From Hygrocybe punicea (Eukaryota > Basidiomycota > Agaricomycetes > Agaricales > Hygrophoraceae), in the NCBI GenBank assembly GCA_963556145.1, contig OY744468.1:3410001-3474000 (forward strand): a stretch of 64,000 nucleotides of DNA, written 5' to 3'. The first letter of the stretch is position 1. Each line of letters begins with the position of its first letter. Below the pieces are notes generated by a model, which was not told the origin of the DNA, did not search any database, and was given only the letters and a program-made list of their open reading frames with translations. The position numbers and the translations under genes were made by a program. Below, in pieces: positions 22,964-34,480 of this stretch.

Positions 22964-25900
22964 ATGCCGAAATCGAAAGTCACTTCCCAGTCAGGAAATA
23001 AAAAGGAATTTGCCAGAGAGGTTGAATTTATGGTGGTGGCAAAGAAATGAGGTGGAAAGACAGTCAAGGCTGGTCCAGTCATTCGTCAGCCAAGTCCTGT
23101 AAAACAATCAGAAAGGAGTGAAGATCCTCCCATGCCCTCAACGTCATTTGTGGAAGAGGAGGAGCCTCTGACAAGGAGACACCGAAATAAGAGTGGAAAG
23201 GTTGACACAACTATTATCTGTTCGACTTGATTTTGATTGCATGTCAATTAGACACAGAATGATGAAATGGAAGCCTGGAAAGTGATTCATAAGCAATACC
23301 TCTCCGAACTCTTATCATCTGAGGCCCCCCCTTCCGATGTTACGTGCCAGACATGTCTCATGGCTGATATGTCTATTCGTTGCCCTGATTGCTATGGTTG
23401 TCCTTTGTTCTGCCAGCATTGTTGTTTGCAGACACACAAGCATGATCCGTTCCACAGAATTGAGATCTGGAATGGCAAATGTTTCTTGAAATATGACCTT
23501 AATACAATTGGCCTGGTCATGTGTCTTGGCCATGGTGGAGGCAATTGTCCATCATACAGACATGATGGACAGGAGCCATCTGTCGAAGATACATCTGTGA
23601 GGGATATTTTAATGTCTGGCCTGGATGAGGAGGACAATTTGGAATCGGAATTGGGTGTTCACGCCGAGGAGGATATCCTCACTGTCACTCATATGAATGG
23701 AATTTACCGACGTCGAATCCGATGGTGCTCCTGCCAAGATGCCCCTACTCGAGACATTCAACTACTTTGAATGCATTTGTATCCTGCAACGGCAAAACGG
23801 CCGTCGTCAGCCTTCACTTTCCAGCTCCTGAATCATTTCTACATTGATTCGATGGAGTGCAAAATGTCTGCAAACAACTTTTATAACAAGTTAAGGAGAC
23901 TGTCTTCAAACACATTTCCAGATACATTGCCGGTTCATGATATACTTCTTCTTTGGTTACACAGTCCATACAGGACAAAGTACTGAGTTATGTTGTTCAG
24001 GATCGTTACTGTGAACTAATGAGGGTCTCAAGACAGTGGCGGTACTTGAACCTCAAGAAACGATTTGGCTTTGGGCATGATACTGAGAGGGAGCCTGGTA
24101 ATGGCAATCTGGCATTATTTTGCCCTGCATGTCCCCAGCCGGGGATAAATCTTCCACAGAACTGGATGGATAGACCTCATCAGTGGGTCATTCTGATCAG
24201 TTTTCATGTAGTACCTCACCAAACACGGAAACAGGTGGCTTTACAGGCCCAGCATCGTCGTCAATGGGAATTTCAAAGCTGAGCAGATTAACATGCGGAA
24301 GCCTGATGATGACGTTGGGCTTATTGATGGACAAGGCTATATGGTTGAGGATGCACCTTATCATGCTCATCTGGCAGCTTCCCTGGAGTCCAAAGAGGTA
24401 TTTATCAAATTGTGAATTTCGTGAATGCTAAATCAATGATCCATTATCAGAGATCACAGTGCTCGAACCATAAGGCTGTCAACCAAGCCAATGCCAATCG
24501 GCATAACTTATATGCTACTGGAATCGGTGCATGTGCTTGTGCAAAGCATGGTTGCTTTGTACCGCACAGTGTCGTCGACTTCCAGAAGGGTGAACAGTCA
24601 GTCATGTGTTTTGAGCTATGAATCGTCACAAATTTATTAAACAGCCTGCACCAGACACATGAACGTTGATTATTCGATATGCAATGCTCTCAATAGGCTG
24701 TGCCACAGTGGTATCAAGGAAGCACTGGTGGAATATGATATCATCTGCAGTTGGCTCATCAATTTTGCTAAAAGGATTTCCGATTCTGACCACCTCACTC
24801 TCCCCGAGGCACTCGAGATCATTGGGGCTGTGGGCAAGTTTCATCTTGGTGCACATGTTGCCAAGTGTTTTGCTCTATTCAGTCTCAACTTCGTTCATGG
24901 TGCTGGTCAGCAGGATGGCGAAATTTTGGAGACACTGTGGGCTATCATCAACAAGATTTCCAGTTTTATTCGTTTCATGTCAAAATCCCAACGACGTGAG
25001 ATCCTGGATGACCTTATGAGGGATTCGAATTGGAAGAAGTTGGTAGGAATGGGTACGTGATTCACAGGCATGTCATCAATACAAATCATCACCATAGCCA
25101 TCCCACAGTTTGGTCTTTGTTGAAAAGGTATGATAAAGCAGTAGATGGAATGCAGGAAATGAAGGCAGCCTTTGAGGAGCTTTCCAAAACTGTTGATGAG
25201 CAAGTGCTGTCGCAGTGGAAGGAAGAAGAAACAAGGGCAATGGATTTCCGTGGTGACTATTTGAGGATATTCGACGTCAGAATGGAGAAAGGTTTGTCTT
25301 ATAAAGTGTGGGTAATTTGGACACGGTAATGATGTTTCACCAACACCATCACAGGCCGAGATCAGGTTGAGACTGACCACAGGGAACCCAAAACATGTAA
25401 TGCCTGGTCGGGTGACCATTTTAAATGAAGGAATAAACATAGAACAAGCACAGTAGGATGTATCCTCATCCTCATCAATCATCTCTTTGACATTTGTTTA
25501 CCCTACAGGAATACTCTGAAGACAACTTCGCGTGCAGTTCAAAAAACGGGCAGTTTCACAGACAAGGCAAATCTGGAGGATCGTCGAAATAGGCTTCAGT
25601 CTCGAATCGATTCGTTCCACAGAAAAATGCACGGAATACTGGGTGAACAAGTGGATGACTGTAATTTGGTGAATTGTGAATCAGATGCTGATGATTGGAT
25701 TATGGATTTGGATGAGGAGGGCAAGGTAGATGAAGAAGAAGATGATAACATCACAGAATGGCCTGAAAACTGTCGACTTACAATGCCATCTACCTTGGGA
25801 ATCGAGGAATGTGCTCGGCTGGGCTTGGAAAATTTGGCTGCTCAGGAGGTGGAACTCAGGGTGGGGCAAGCAAACGACTGTTTGGAAAACTTGAGGATGA

Positions 25901-26530
25901 CACTGGGTGAGAAAATGGTAATTTTTCGAACCTCTGTCCATGGAGCAAACAGTCAGAAGAAGAAGACTCGAGCATGGGACAACATACATGCCATCCAGCA
26001 AAAAGTTTCCAAATATGCCACCAGCTACAGGCAGGCTCATCGAGCATTGGTCAGTCTAGGGGGGAGTGCAGACATTTTGGATCGTTTCAAAGTGCTGAGG
26101 CAGGAGGATATCAAGATGAGTGGTGATATGCTTGAGGAGAATAGAGTGGGCCAGAGGAGTCACAAGCTTCCCTGGATCTGGCGGATGAAAGATAGGAATA
26201 ATACTGGGGACAACGATTGGATGCAGGAAGGTAAATAATGGTTCTCCTACAGCAATTCATGGGAGATCTTACTGCTATACAGTGTATCATGTAAACTGGC
26301 TCCATGGAAAGGCCAGATATGATCGGTGGTCTGAAGAATTGCAAAGCGTCAAGTCAGAAATGGGTAACACAATTCGTTGGTTGCAACACCAGGAAGTGCA
26401 ATGGAAAGCACATCATGACAAAGTTGGTCCCGGACTGGGGGGGCACATCTGTTATGCTGAAAAACAGATGGTAATGTGGAGGAATATGATAGCACAAGCA
26501 GAAATTGCCTTTGCCAACAAGATGGAGTAA
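22964..26530 (+). pseudogene. KDZ (Kyakuja-Dileera-Zisupton) transposase with CxC2 cysteine cluster
   Basis: Ten exons join in frame: 22964-23200, 23252-23932, 24001-24186, 24212-24397, 24451-24596, 24655-25052, 25109-25305, 25355-25452, 25509-26230 and 26283-26530 (1,033 codons including stop). Residues ~110-145 hold the CxC2 zinc cluster (TCQTCLMADMSIRCPDCYGC...HCC). The nuclease core follows: INLPQNW, IVVNGNFKAEQ, GACACAKHGCFVPHSVVDFQ, EYDIICSW (~507), KFHLGAHVAKC and QQDGEILETLW (~570). The gene ends in an Arg/Lys/Glu helix region. Two in-frame TGA codons (23048-23050, 23768-23770) lie where CGA is expected. The first catalytic Asp is Asn in this copy (24263-24265). Intron 24187-24211 would be only 25 nt. 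The family excises and inserts DNA through a DDE-like RNase H fold. This copy appears dead. Confidence 0.88.
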
Positions 26531-26539
26531 TATATATCA

Positions 26540-27390
26540 TTAGAGAAGATTTAGTTCAAACTAAGATATTCCTAACCAACTGGACCATAACCATCTGCCA
26601 ATAATGGCCAGCAAGCCAATATATAGTATTCAGCCAACATAACCAGACCGGTTGGCCAATCCATGTTCCATGGCCAGCCAAAATACCCAGGGCCATCGGC
26701 CATTCCGTCTTTCATGGCCAGCCAAAATACCCAGGCCGGTTGGCCAATCCATGTTCCATGGCCAGCCAAAAACCCCAGACTGGTAGGCCAATATATCCCT
26801 GCTTCGGCCAACTCATGTACCTCAGAACATAGACCCCTCGGCCAAGCCATCTGCCCTGGAGAAGGATATTGGTCGGCCGAGATTGGCTGGCCCACTCAGA
26901 GTGGGAATTGTCCATCTCGGCTGATTCATGTTTCATGGACAAGATACAATGTAAGGTGTGCGCTGGTGGTGGTGGTGTTGCGGCTGTCCCGCATCCATTG
27001 GCATTGCATTGGCGTTGGGATCCATTTTGTGCCGCGGTGGTGTCCTCGCGATGTGGTCGCGGTCGAGTTTCCTGTAACAGATAATATTAGTAAAGTTAAA
27101 ATACTTCACGAGACTTACCTGTGTCCATGAACCTGACATTGTGTCGCATTTATTGGCCCTGCGTTGTTGTTGTTGGTGAAGAAACCTTCGTGAAATGGTC
27201 ACATGATACTGTTTAACACGAAACAGTAAGTAAAGAAATAATACCTTAAAAATATCCGTGTTCGCGGTTTGGACGCAGTTTCACTTCAGGCCACCCGATT
27301 TCCTAAACTTGTAGATGTAACTGAATGGGTCATATGTTACTTCTATATGTTTAGAAATAACAGGTCTGGCCCAGGGCTAATATCCAATTC
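26540..27390. repeat. TGGCCA-rich ~45-90-bp repeats and flanking GC-rich tract
   Basis: From 26570 to 26890 the phrase GGTTGGCCAATCCATGTTCC and ATGGCCAGCCAAAATACCCAG recurs at least three times with variants. Then comes a GTTGTTGTTGG/GGTGGTGGTG simple-repeat zone (26960-27180). The layout, with word-rich ends and a simple-repeat interior, resembles the hAT-like elements of this window, but I could not find convincing inverted ends or a target duplication. No gene is present. Confidence 0.4.
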
Positions 27391-28267
27391 TCTGGGCTGT
27401 CCCTGGGCTATCCTGGGATGTCCCTGGGCTGTCCCTGGTCCAAAGCATTGGGACAATGGGATGTCCCAGGGACATGAGACATCCCTGGTGCCAGGGGGTC
27501 ATTTGGGATGTCCCAAACTAATTTTTGGATATTTCTTTCAAATTTTTTCTTTGCTGTGGCCACAATGATAGTGTAGTTATTAGTCAATGGAATGTTAGTA
27601 GCCATCATATACAACATATGATAGCTGTATAGCTACATGCATGTGACTTGTAGACTCCGGTTGACCACAGCCAATTCAGGTGTATGATGTTGGTTGTCAA
27701 GATTGCAATCATATAGCTACTCAGTCTTCATGACAGAGCACATTTAATTATGATGGACAAGGAAAAGGAATTGAACTAGAAGAGAACAATTAATATTCTT
27801 TGACATAATATTGAGAAGCTGCTTAAAGAACATTCTGCTCATGGAACTGACTGTATGATCTACTATTCAAACTAAATATTAGATGTTAGCCAATCAAAAT
27901 GCAACATGTTGATTTGGCTCCAGAATGTTCTGAGATTCAAGAGAATGAACTGGGAGAGTGTAGAGATATCTTGTGAAAGGACAGTAGAATAGCCCATGTC
28001 TGACACTGAGTTATTATAAGCATGATAGTAGAAGATTCTTTGTATACATGTTTGCTGGCTCTGGTACCATGCAGGGATATCCTATGAACTGAGGTGGGAC
28101 ATCCCATAAACAGACCTGGGACATTCCAATATAGACTTGAGGCATCCCATGAACAGCAGTGGGACATCCCATCAGAGACCTGGGGCATCCCATTACAGTC
28201 CTGGGACATCCCCATACAGACCTGGGACAGCCCATTAGAGTCCTGGGACATCCCTGGGACAGCCCAG
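27391..28267. mobile_element. Foldback-type repeat with CTGGGATGTCCC words at both ends
   Basis: The left end reads CTGGGCTGTCCCTGGGCTAT and the right end, read inward, CTGGGCTGTCCCAGGGATGTC. Many CTGGGACATCCC-type words run in opposite orientation in the two arms (27391-27520 and 28090-28267). The middle (27560-28050) is AT-rich. No target duplication can be checked because family A copy A2 is inserted directly at the right end. There is no ORF. Classed as a MITE or foldback element by structure only. Confidence 0.55.
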
Positions 28268-28268
28268 T

Positions 28269-29413
28269 TACGAGTTCTTTTAATTTATTAAAAGACTCGT
28301 TCTTTATCAGACCTGGTTCAGTGAGGGTTCGTAATTAATTAATTAATTAATTGATTAATTGATTGATTAATTAATTAATGAAGTTGATCGTATGTAGGGG
28401 ACTTTTTTTTGGGGCAAAAGATATGATTCTACTTGTTATACTGAAAAATAACATGTGGTCCAAGCCATGTGTGGACAAGCTTACATAAGCATCCAAATAT
28501 GGGTTGCCTCAGAAAAGACACATTACCTTCAAATTATATTCAAAATATTCATACTGACTTCAATTCTTATCGGAATCAGCTAAAAATTGAACTGCTGACT
28601 AATATAACCATTTTGGGCAAAGTGTGACAGTCACATGTGACCAATCTAACCATATAAGGCAATTTCTGACATTGTATAGCAAATTTTTTACTGATCACAA
28701 TGGTGACAGTCACATGTGACCAGTCTAACCATATAAGGCAATTTTACACTATAAATGCTAAATTTTGAGCTGATCACAGGAGTCATCGTCACATGTGACC
28801 ACTATTACTATATATGGAAATATCAGCTATATAAGCAGAAATGAGCTTAACTCAGATAATATACTGATATTTTTACTTAAAACATGAAATTCAATGTGAT
28901 ATTGCTGTATATATACATTGTCTTATATGCTAATTTATTTCAAACAGAATTATGGTGTTCATAATAATCATGCAAACAAAAATCCAATAAAAGAAAAAAG
29001 ACTTTGTTCATGCCATATGTAACATTAGCCCAATCACCAAGCACAGCTGTATTCATAAGTCAATTATTATCATAATGTTTAGGAGACAGTTGTATTTGAC
29101 AGTTGATCTATTGCTTCCTCAACATTTCTTTTATGGCTGAGAATATTATATAATGATACAACATAGAAGACATGACAGTAAGAGAGGAGGTTGATGAACA
29201 CTCAAGACACTTTATGTAGTTTATTTTTTCTACTTTTCATGTTGCTGAGGTGAGAGATGGGCTTATTAGAACAATTGGCAGTATACAACATATGATATAT
29301 ATCTTATACCATATGTAACATGCTTTATGCAATTGTTTACTTCATCATGGAAGTGGAGAGGAGAAAAAAAGAACTCGTTCATGCCATGCGCAGCACTGGC
29401 CCACTAAACAAGT
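28269..29413 (+). mobile_element. Helentron-like family A, copy A2
   Basis: It starts TACGAGTTCTTTTAATTT after a host T and ends ACTAAACAAGT. It has the same 5' palindrome, AT tract, three 79-nt-spaced GTCACATGTGAC palindromes and 3' hairpin as A1, to which it is about 95% similar by eye. It lies exactly at the right edge of the CTGGGATGTCCC element and next to B2. Confidence 0.9.
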
Positions 29414-29439
29414 ATATTACTAGATACAAAGAAGGCAGG

Positions 29440-30536
29440 AAGGGGGTGCAAAAGGTGGAAACATGGGCTTCGAAACCCAATTCCTCTCATTTTCTATGGT
29501 AATGAAGTGCAGGGGCTGGCCGGAGGATGGTCGAAAATGGGGTGGGTCGTCCTGGTGGTCAAAAAAAGTAAAGAGGGCCTGTTGGGGCAGAAGATGGCAG
29601 CGAGGGCGCCAGACCCCCCGTTGTCTTGTTTGCCATGGAAACGTGGCACGGGGGATGTGTACTGGCCGGGGTTGGATGCAAATAGGGCGGGAGCTGTCCT
29701 GGTGGTCAAAAAGATGGGGACTGGTGGGGCAGAAGGCGGAAACGCGAGGGTTTAGGATCCCCCAGCCTCTCGTTTTCTATGGAAACGAGTCGTGGGGGGC
29801 ATGTACTGGCTGGGGGTGGTCGAAAACGGGGTGGGCAGGGGCATCCTGGTGGGTGAAAACGGGATGGTGGTAGAAAAAGGGAGTCTGGTGGTGGTTGGGC
29901 AGACAGTTGGATCACGAGGGCTTGAGACCCCCCCCCGGTCGCTTGTTTTCAATGGAAACGGAGTGTGGGGAGTGTAGGCTAGCTGGGGGTGGTCGAAAAC
30001 GGGATGGGAGAGGGTGTCCTGGTAGTAGAAAATGGGGTGGTGGTGGTGGTGGTTGCACAGACAGCCGGAACATGAGGGCCTAAAGCCCCCCGACCATTCA
30101 TTTTCAACCCAAATGAGGTGCACGAGGTTGATTCATGTCAGCCATGGTCGAAATTGATGGGACAGCGCGTCTTGACTGTGGAAGAAGTCGGGGAGTTGAG
30201 AGCTGAGACTCCTGTGACACAAAGTGACAACTTCCTTTTTCAATCAAATTCCGCATCATACAATTTTTTTTTCTCATCCATTGCATTGGTTTTTTATTTT
30301 TTATGACCTCAAGATAAATCCTATATTCCTGACAACATTTGAGGACACAATTCCAAAACTCTAGTTTATTCATGATTTCTTCCAAAAAAAACATATTAGG
30401 AATGCAGAATTTGGCTCTATAGTTAATTTCAAACATTAATCAATTATTTAATTATTTAAATTATTTACTTACTGATGAACTGCCCTATATCCTGGACTGA
30501 TAAGAACGATTCTTCCATAAGTGGAAGAACTCGTAA
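29440..30536 (-). mobile_element. Helentron-like family B, copy B2 (5' end and body)
   Basis: The minus-strand 5' end at 30536 reads TTACGAGTTCTTCCACTTAT with a hairpin partner GGAAGAATCGTTC, then GTCCAGGATAT and an AATTAA-rich tract. The body contains B1-type tandem units aligned on TTTTCTATGGAAACG at about 29488, 29627, 29770, 29943 and 30095. The 3' end is not found, because A2 and the neighbouring element occupy that side. There are no coding genes. Confidence 0.6.
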
Positions 30537-30659
30537 TCATTGTATGATGTGTCGACTTGTTTTCTGGTAAAGAGGCTTCTCTGATGCACCTATTGACAAC
30601 ACCTGGCTAGTACATACCATCTCATTTGTTGTATATATGCATGTCCTGATTTAATAAGA

Positions 30660-31100
30660 AAACACATTATTTACACAAATATAGCAAGTCTCAAAGGACA
30701 TCCGACAAAGTCATAGTGTCATGTCCTCAGAGAGATCACCCTTATTTAATTTTACTGAGTGTCCTTCTGGACAAGTCTCAAGGGAGGTCCGACAAAGTCC
30801 CGGTCTCGAGTCATGGAAGGGTCCAGTGAGACCATCCTCAAAACCACACATCCAGAGGGTGGAAGTGAATGATGCACAGACTGCACAATTACAACTCCCA
30901 TGGCACAGATTTCCCCCTCTACTTATATTGGAGACTGAAGGAGGGCCGTGCACAGACTGCACAACCACACCCTCCACAGCCCAGACAGCCATCTGTTGAT
31001 TTCAGAAGGGTGAAAGGGAATCATGCACAGACTGCACAATCACACCTTCCATGGCTCAGATAGCCACCCTTCTATGCTACGTAGCTAGGAAAACTAAGGA
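30660..31100. repeat. ~75-bp repeats marked by GCACAGACTGCACAA
   Basis: GCACAGACTG occurs at about 30873, 30949 and 31024 (spacing 76 and 75 bp), each followed by CACAA(C/T)nACnCC and a CATGGC/CACAGC box. An upstream pair, ACAAGTCTCAA-type and GTCCGACAAAGTC, repeats at 30690 and 30773. This is non-coding. Confidence 0.5.
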
Positions 31101-31148
31101 AACTAATGAAACTACATTGTCAGTACTGACCTCTTGGCTGCAGGGGGG

Positions 31149-32190
31149 AGAGATCTCGTATATGGGGGGACATGAGGAAGAGGGGGTCAGTACAACTCAA
31201 CGGGACACATTGGACCACTTGTGGGGGTGTACTTACAGTTCATTTGGTCCCCCCGAACCAGTCCCCAAGTGGTGTGGTGGTCCAACTTCGGGGGGTAGAG
31301 ATCTGGTGTATGGGGGGGCAGGAGGAGGAGGGGATCAGTGTGGTTGAATGGGATGCATTGGACCATGTCTGGGGGTGTACTTACAGTCCATTGGGTCCCC
31401 CCCATCCGCTCCTCAAGTGGTGTGGTGGTCCGACTTCAGGGGGTAGAGATCTGGGATGTGGGGGGGATGAGGAGGAGGGGGTTATCATGACTCAACGGGA
31501 AACATCGTACCATGTTTGATGCCATTCCTACACTCCATTGGGTCCCCCCTAACTGCTCCCCACAGGGTTTGGCCGTCCGACTTCGGGGGGTAGAGATCTG
31601 GGATGTGGGGGGGGATGAGGAGGAGGGGGGCACCATGACTCAATGGGAAACATCGTACCATGTTTGATGCCACTCCTACACTCCATTGGGTCCCTCCTAA
31701 CTGGTCCCCACAGGGTTTGGCCATCTGACTTCGGGGGGTAGAGATCTGGGATGTGGGGGCATGAGGAGGAGGGGGTCAGTATGACTCAACAGGAAACATC
31801 GTACCACTTTTGTGGTGATCCCTACACTCCATTAGGTCCCCCATGACTGTTCCTCCCACCGTTTGGCCGTCCGTTGTCTGGGGGTAGAGCTCTGGAAATG
31901 GGGGGGTATGAGGAGGAGGGGGTCAGTATGGCAAAAGGGGAAACATCGTACCACTTTTGGGGCGATCCCTACACTCCATTAGGTCCCTCCTGACTACTCC
32001 GTGTGTGGTTTGGCCATCCGACTGCGGGGTGTAGAGATCTGGTGTATGGGGGCATGAGGAGGAGAGGGTCAGTATGACTCAACGGGAAGCATCGGACCAC
32101 TTCTGGGGGCATACCTATGGTCCATTGGGTCCCCCCTGACTGGTTCTCATGTGGTTTGGTCGTCCATGATCCGGGGGTAGAGATCTGAGA
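31149..32190. repeat. 147-bp tandem array (about 7 units)
   Basis: Aligned on GAGATCT (one copy GAGCTCT), the units start at 31149, 31298, 31446, 31593, 31741, 31887, 32034 and 32180, giving spacings of 149, 148, 147, 148, 146, 147 and 146 bp. Each unit has a G-rich block (GTGGGGGGATGAGGAGG), ACTCAACGGGAAACATCG, CACTCCATTGGGTCCCCCCT and GTTTGGCCGTCCGACTTCGG. The array lies in the body of family B copy B3. The open frames across it are artefacts. Confidence 0.85.
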
Positions 32191-32514
32191 CTGTAGGCAT
32201 GTTTGGAGGATGTGTGACTGACTGTGACAATTTCCTTTTTGGATCAAATTCCGCGTCATACAAATTTTTTTTCTGCTCCTCTGGAGATTTTTTACAACCT
32301 CAAAATAAATCCTATATTCATGAAAATATTTTAGAATGAAATTCCAAAAATCTAGTTTACTCCTGAATTTTCCCAAAAAAAATGGGTCCGAAATGCAGAA
32401 TTTGGCTCTATAGTTGATTTCAAACATTAATTAATTAATTAATTAATTACTGACGAACTGCCATATATCCTGGACTCATAAGAACGATTCTTCCATAAAT
32501 GGAAGAACTCGTAA
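32191..32514 (-). mobile_element. Helentron-like family B, copy B3 (5' end)
   Basis: The minus-strand 5' terminus at 32514 reads TTACGAGTTCTTCCATTTAT, folding on GGAAGAATCGTTC, then GAGTCCAGGATATATGGCAG, a (TTAATTAA)n tract and ATAGAGCCAAATTCTGCAT as in B2. The 147-bp array to the left is its probable body. No 3' end was found. Confidence 0.65.
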
Positions 32515-32779
32515 CTTTAACCAGATAAAATCGCCTCATTAATGTGCAATCTGTATTTGTCGCACTACACATCAACATTCTGTACAGTTAACAATTTGTT
32601 GAGCACATGTCTTGTAGAATGTGCTGGAAAGACGATTACATTTCTGGTACAGGTGATACATCACGTCTTGTAGAATATGCTGGAAAGACGATTATATTCC
32701 TGGTACACGTGATACATGTGTATCATTATTTGTAAAAAGAGGTTATTGAAAACAAACTTGTCCTTGTATTTTACTGTAT
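32515..32779. repeat. 53-bp direct duplication in intergenic DNA
   Basis: The copies at 32609-32661 and 32665-32717 (GTCTTGTAGAATGTGCTGG...GGTGATACAT) differ at a few positions. Their function is unknown. They lie just upstream of the putative gene start at 32781. Confidence 0.6.
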
Positions 32780-32780
32780 C

Positions 32781-33430
32781 ATGTCATCCATGTCCCGTCA
32801 TGCTGCAACAAAGCAAAGCTCCAAGTATGTTTTCATTTCTGATTTAGCATAACTATTCCACCTGGGACTGATTGCTTTGAATTAGATCTATTTCTCGTAA
32901 AAAAGCAACCAAGCAAGTCAACGAGCGTGAATATGGTTCCAGGTATTCATTAAACTTCTACACGTCACTACTTACTAAGATGTTTCTACAGTGACATGGA
33001 TGTACTGTATGTTGTTCAGGACTTTACACATCAACTCACAACTTACATTAAATAGAGGGGAATCGGACGGTGACAATGTCATCAAGTATCTACTTGTTCT
33101 TGCCTTAGTGACCGACCACTCATCCACTCATTTCTAAACAGAGATGTGTCATCAAAGATTAATCCATCCACTCCTACAAGGGCTTCCCGATCCATCCAGC
33201 GTTCCAAGAAACGCGCTGTATCTGACTCTGACTCTGAAGGTCAGCCTGTTGCAAAGCTACCGTAAGTGCCACCTTTGTGTATTCTAGGTCATTGGTTTAG
33301 CACACAATAGGGTTAACAAACACCAAAAGTCTTTGTATGCATGCGTAAATGACTTAGCCATTTTTATCATGTGCTGACATTGCGAATCTAGAAATAACAA
33401 GAAGTCCAAGTCCAAAGATGTTCCATTGGT
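32781..33430 (+). pseudogene. 5' exons of an unrecognised gene interrupted by Helentron A3
   Basis: An ATG near 32781 gives MSSMSRHAATKQSS, followed by short Lys/Ser/Arg-rich exons separated by plausible GT-AG introns with CTGAT/CTGAC-like branch sites (for example up to ...GAATTAG near 32883, and up to TTTCTACAG near 32990). A later exon at about 33143-33260 reads SKINPSTPTRASRSIQRSKKRAVSDSDSEGQP. The last visible exon (KKSKSKDVPL) runs straight into A3 at 33431. A basic, probably nuclear, disordered N-terminus is visible, but no domain. The matching 3' part was not found after A3. Confidence 0.4.
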
Positions 33431-34480
33431 TACAAGTTCTGTTAATTTATTAAAAGACTCGTTCTTTATGAGACCTGGTTCAGTGAGGGTTCGTAATTAA
33501 TTAATTGATTAATTAATTAATTAATGTTCGTGCATCGCCTATAGAGAAAGTTTTTTTAGGCAAGAGATATGATTCTACTTCTGATACTGGAAAATCAGAT
33601 ACAGTTGGGGCCATGTGTGGACAAGCTTACATAAGCATCCAAATATAGGTTGTTGCAAAAAAGACAAAGTACCTTCCAATTATATTCAAAATATTCGTAC
33701 TGGTCTCAATTCTTATCAGAATCAGCTGAAAATCGAACTGCTGACTAATATTATCATTTCGGGTTGGGTGTGACTGTGACATGTGACCAATCTAACCATA
33801 TAAGGCAATTTTTGATATTATATAGCAAATTTTGTGCTGATCATAACGGTGACAGTCACATGTGACCAGTCTAACCATATAAGGCAATTTTACACCATAC
33901 ATGCTAAATTTTGAGGTAATCATAGGAGTCATAGTCACATGTGACTGCTGTTACTATATATGGAAATATCAGCCATATAAGCAGAAATCAGTATAACTTA
34001 GATGATATAATGTTATTTTTACTTAAAACATATAATTCAATGTGATATCACTGTATATATTATATGCCAATTATATATTTCAAGCAAAATCACTTATCAA
34101 TGTTCATAATAATCATATGAATAAAAATCTAATGACAGAAACAAGACTTTGTTCATGCCATATGCAACTTTAGCCCACTCAAGCACAGCTAGCTATCTTC
34201 ATGTTATCATTGGTTGTGCAGTAAGGTTATGGAGAAGTAGGGTGGAGCAAATGTAAGTCAATTGTTATTATACTGTTTAAAGATATATTATTTTACAGTT
34301 GATGTGTTGCTCTCTTTTTTGGCTGAGAATAGTACATAATGATGTAGCAAATAACACGCTATGCAGTTTTATTGTTTCTACTTTTTATGTTGCTATGGTG
34401 AGAGGTTGCTATAATGAAAGTGAGGAGGAGAAAAAAAGAACTCGTTCATGCCATGCGCAGCACTGGCCCACTAAACAAGT
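33431..34480 (+). mobile_element. Helentron-like family A, copy A3 (shorter variant)
   Basis: It begins TACAAGTTCTGTTAATTT, a one-base variant in the palindrome, and ends CTAAACAAGT at 34480. It resembles H-type ends more than A1/A2 do (GGCCATGTGTGGACAAG, CAGATACAGTTGG) and forms a subgroup with A8. It is inserted in the Lys/Ser-rich gene start. Confidence 0.88.

Noticed and set aside
27301..27330. 3' end of B2 at CTAAACTTGTAG
   Set aside because: The hairpin and GGGCCAGTGC context of Helentron 3' ends is missing, so this is a chance match to ACTTGT.
31149..32190. CRISPR-like array
   Set aside because: The 147-bp units are repeats throughout with no unique spacers, and the window is clearly eukaryotic.
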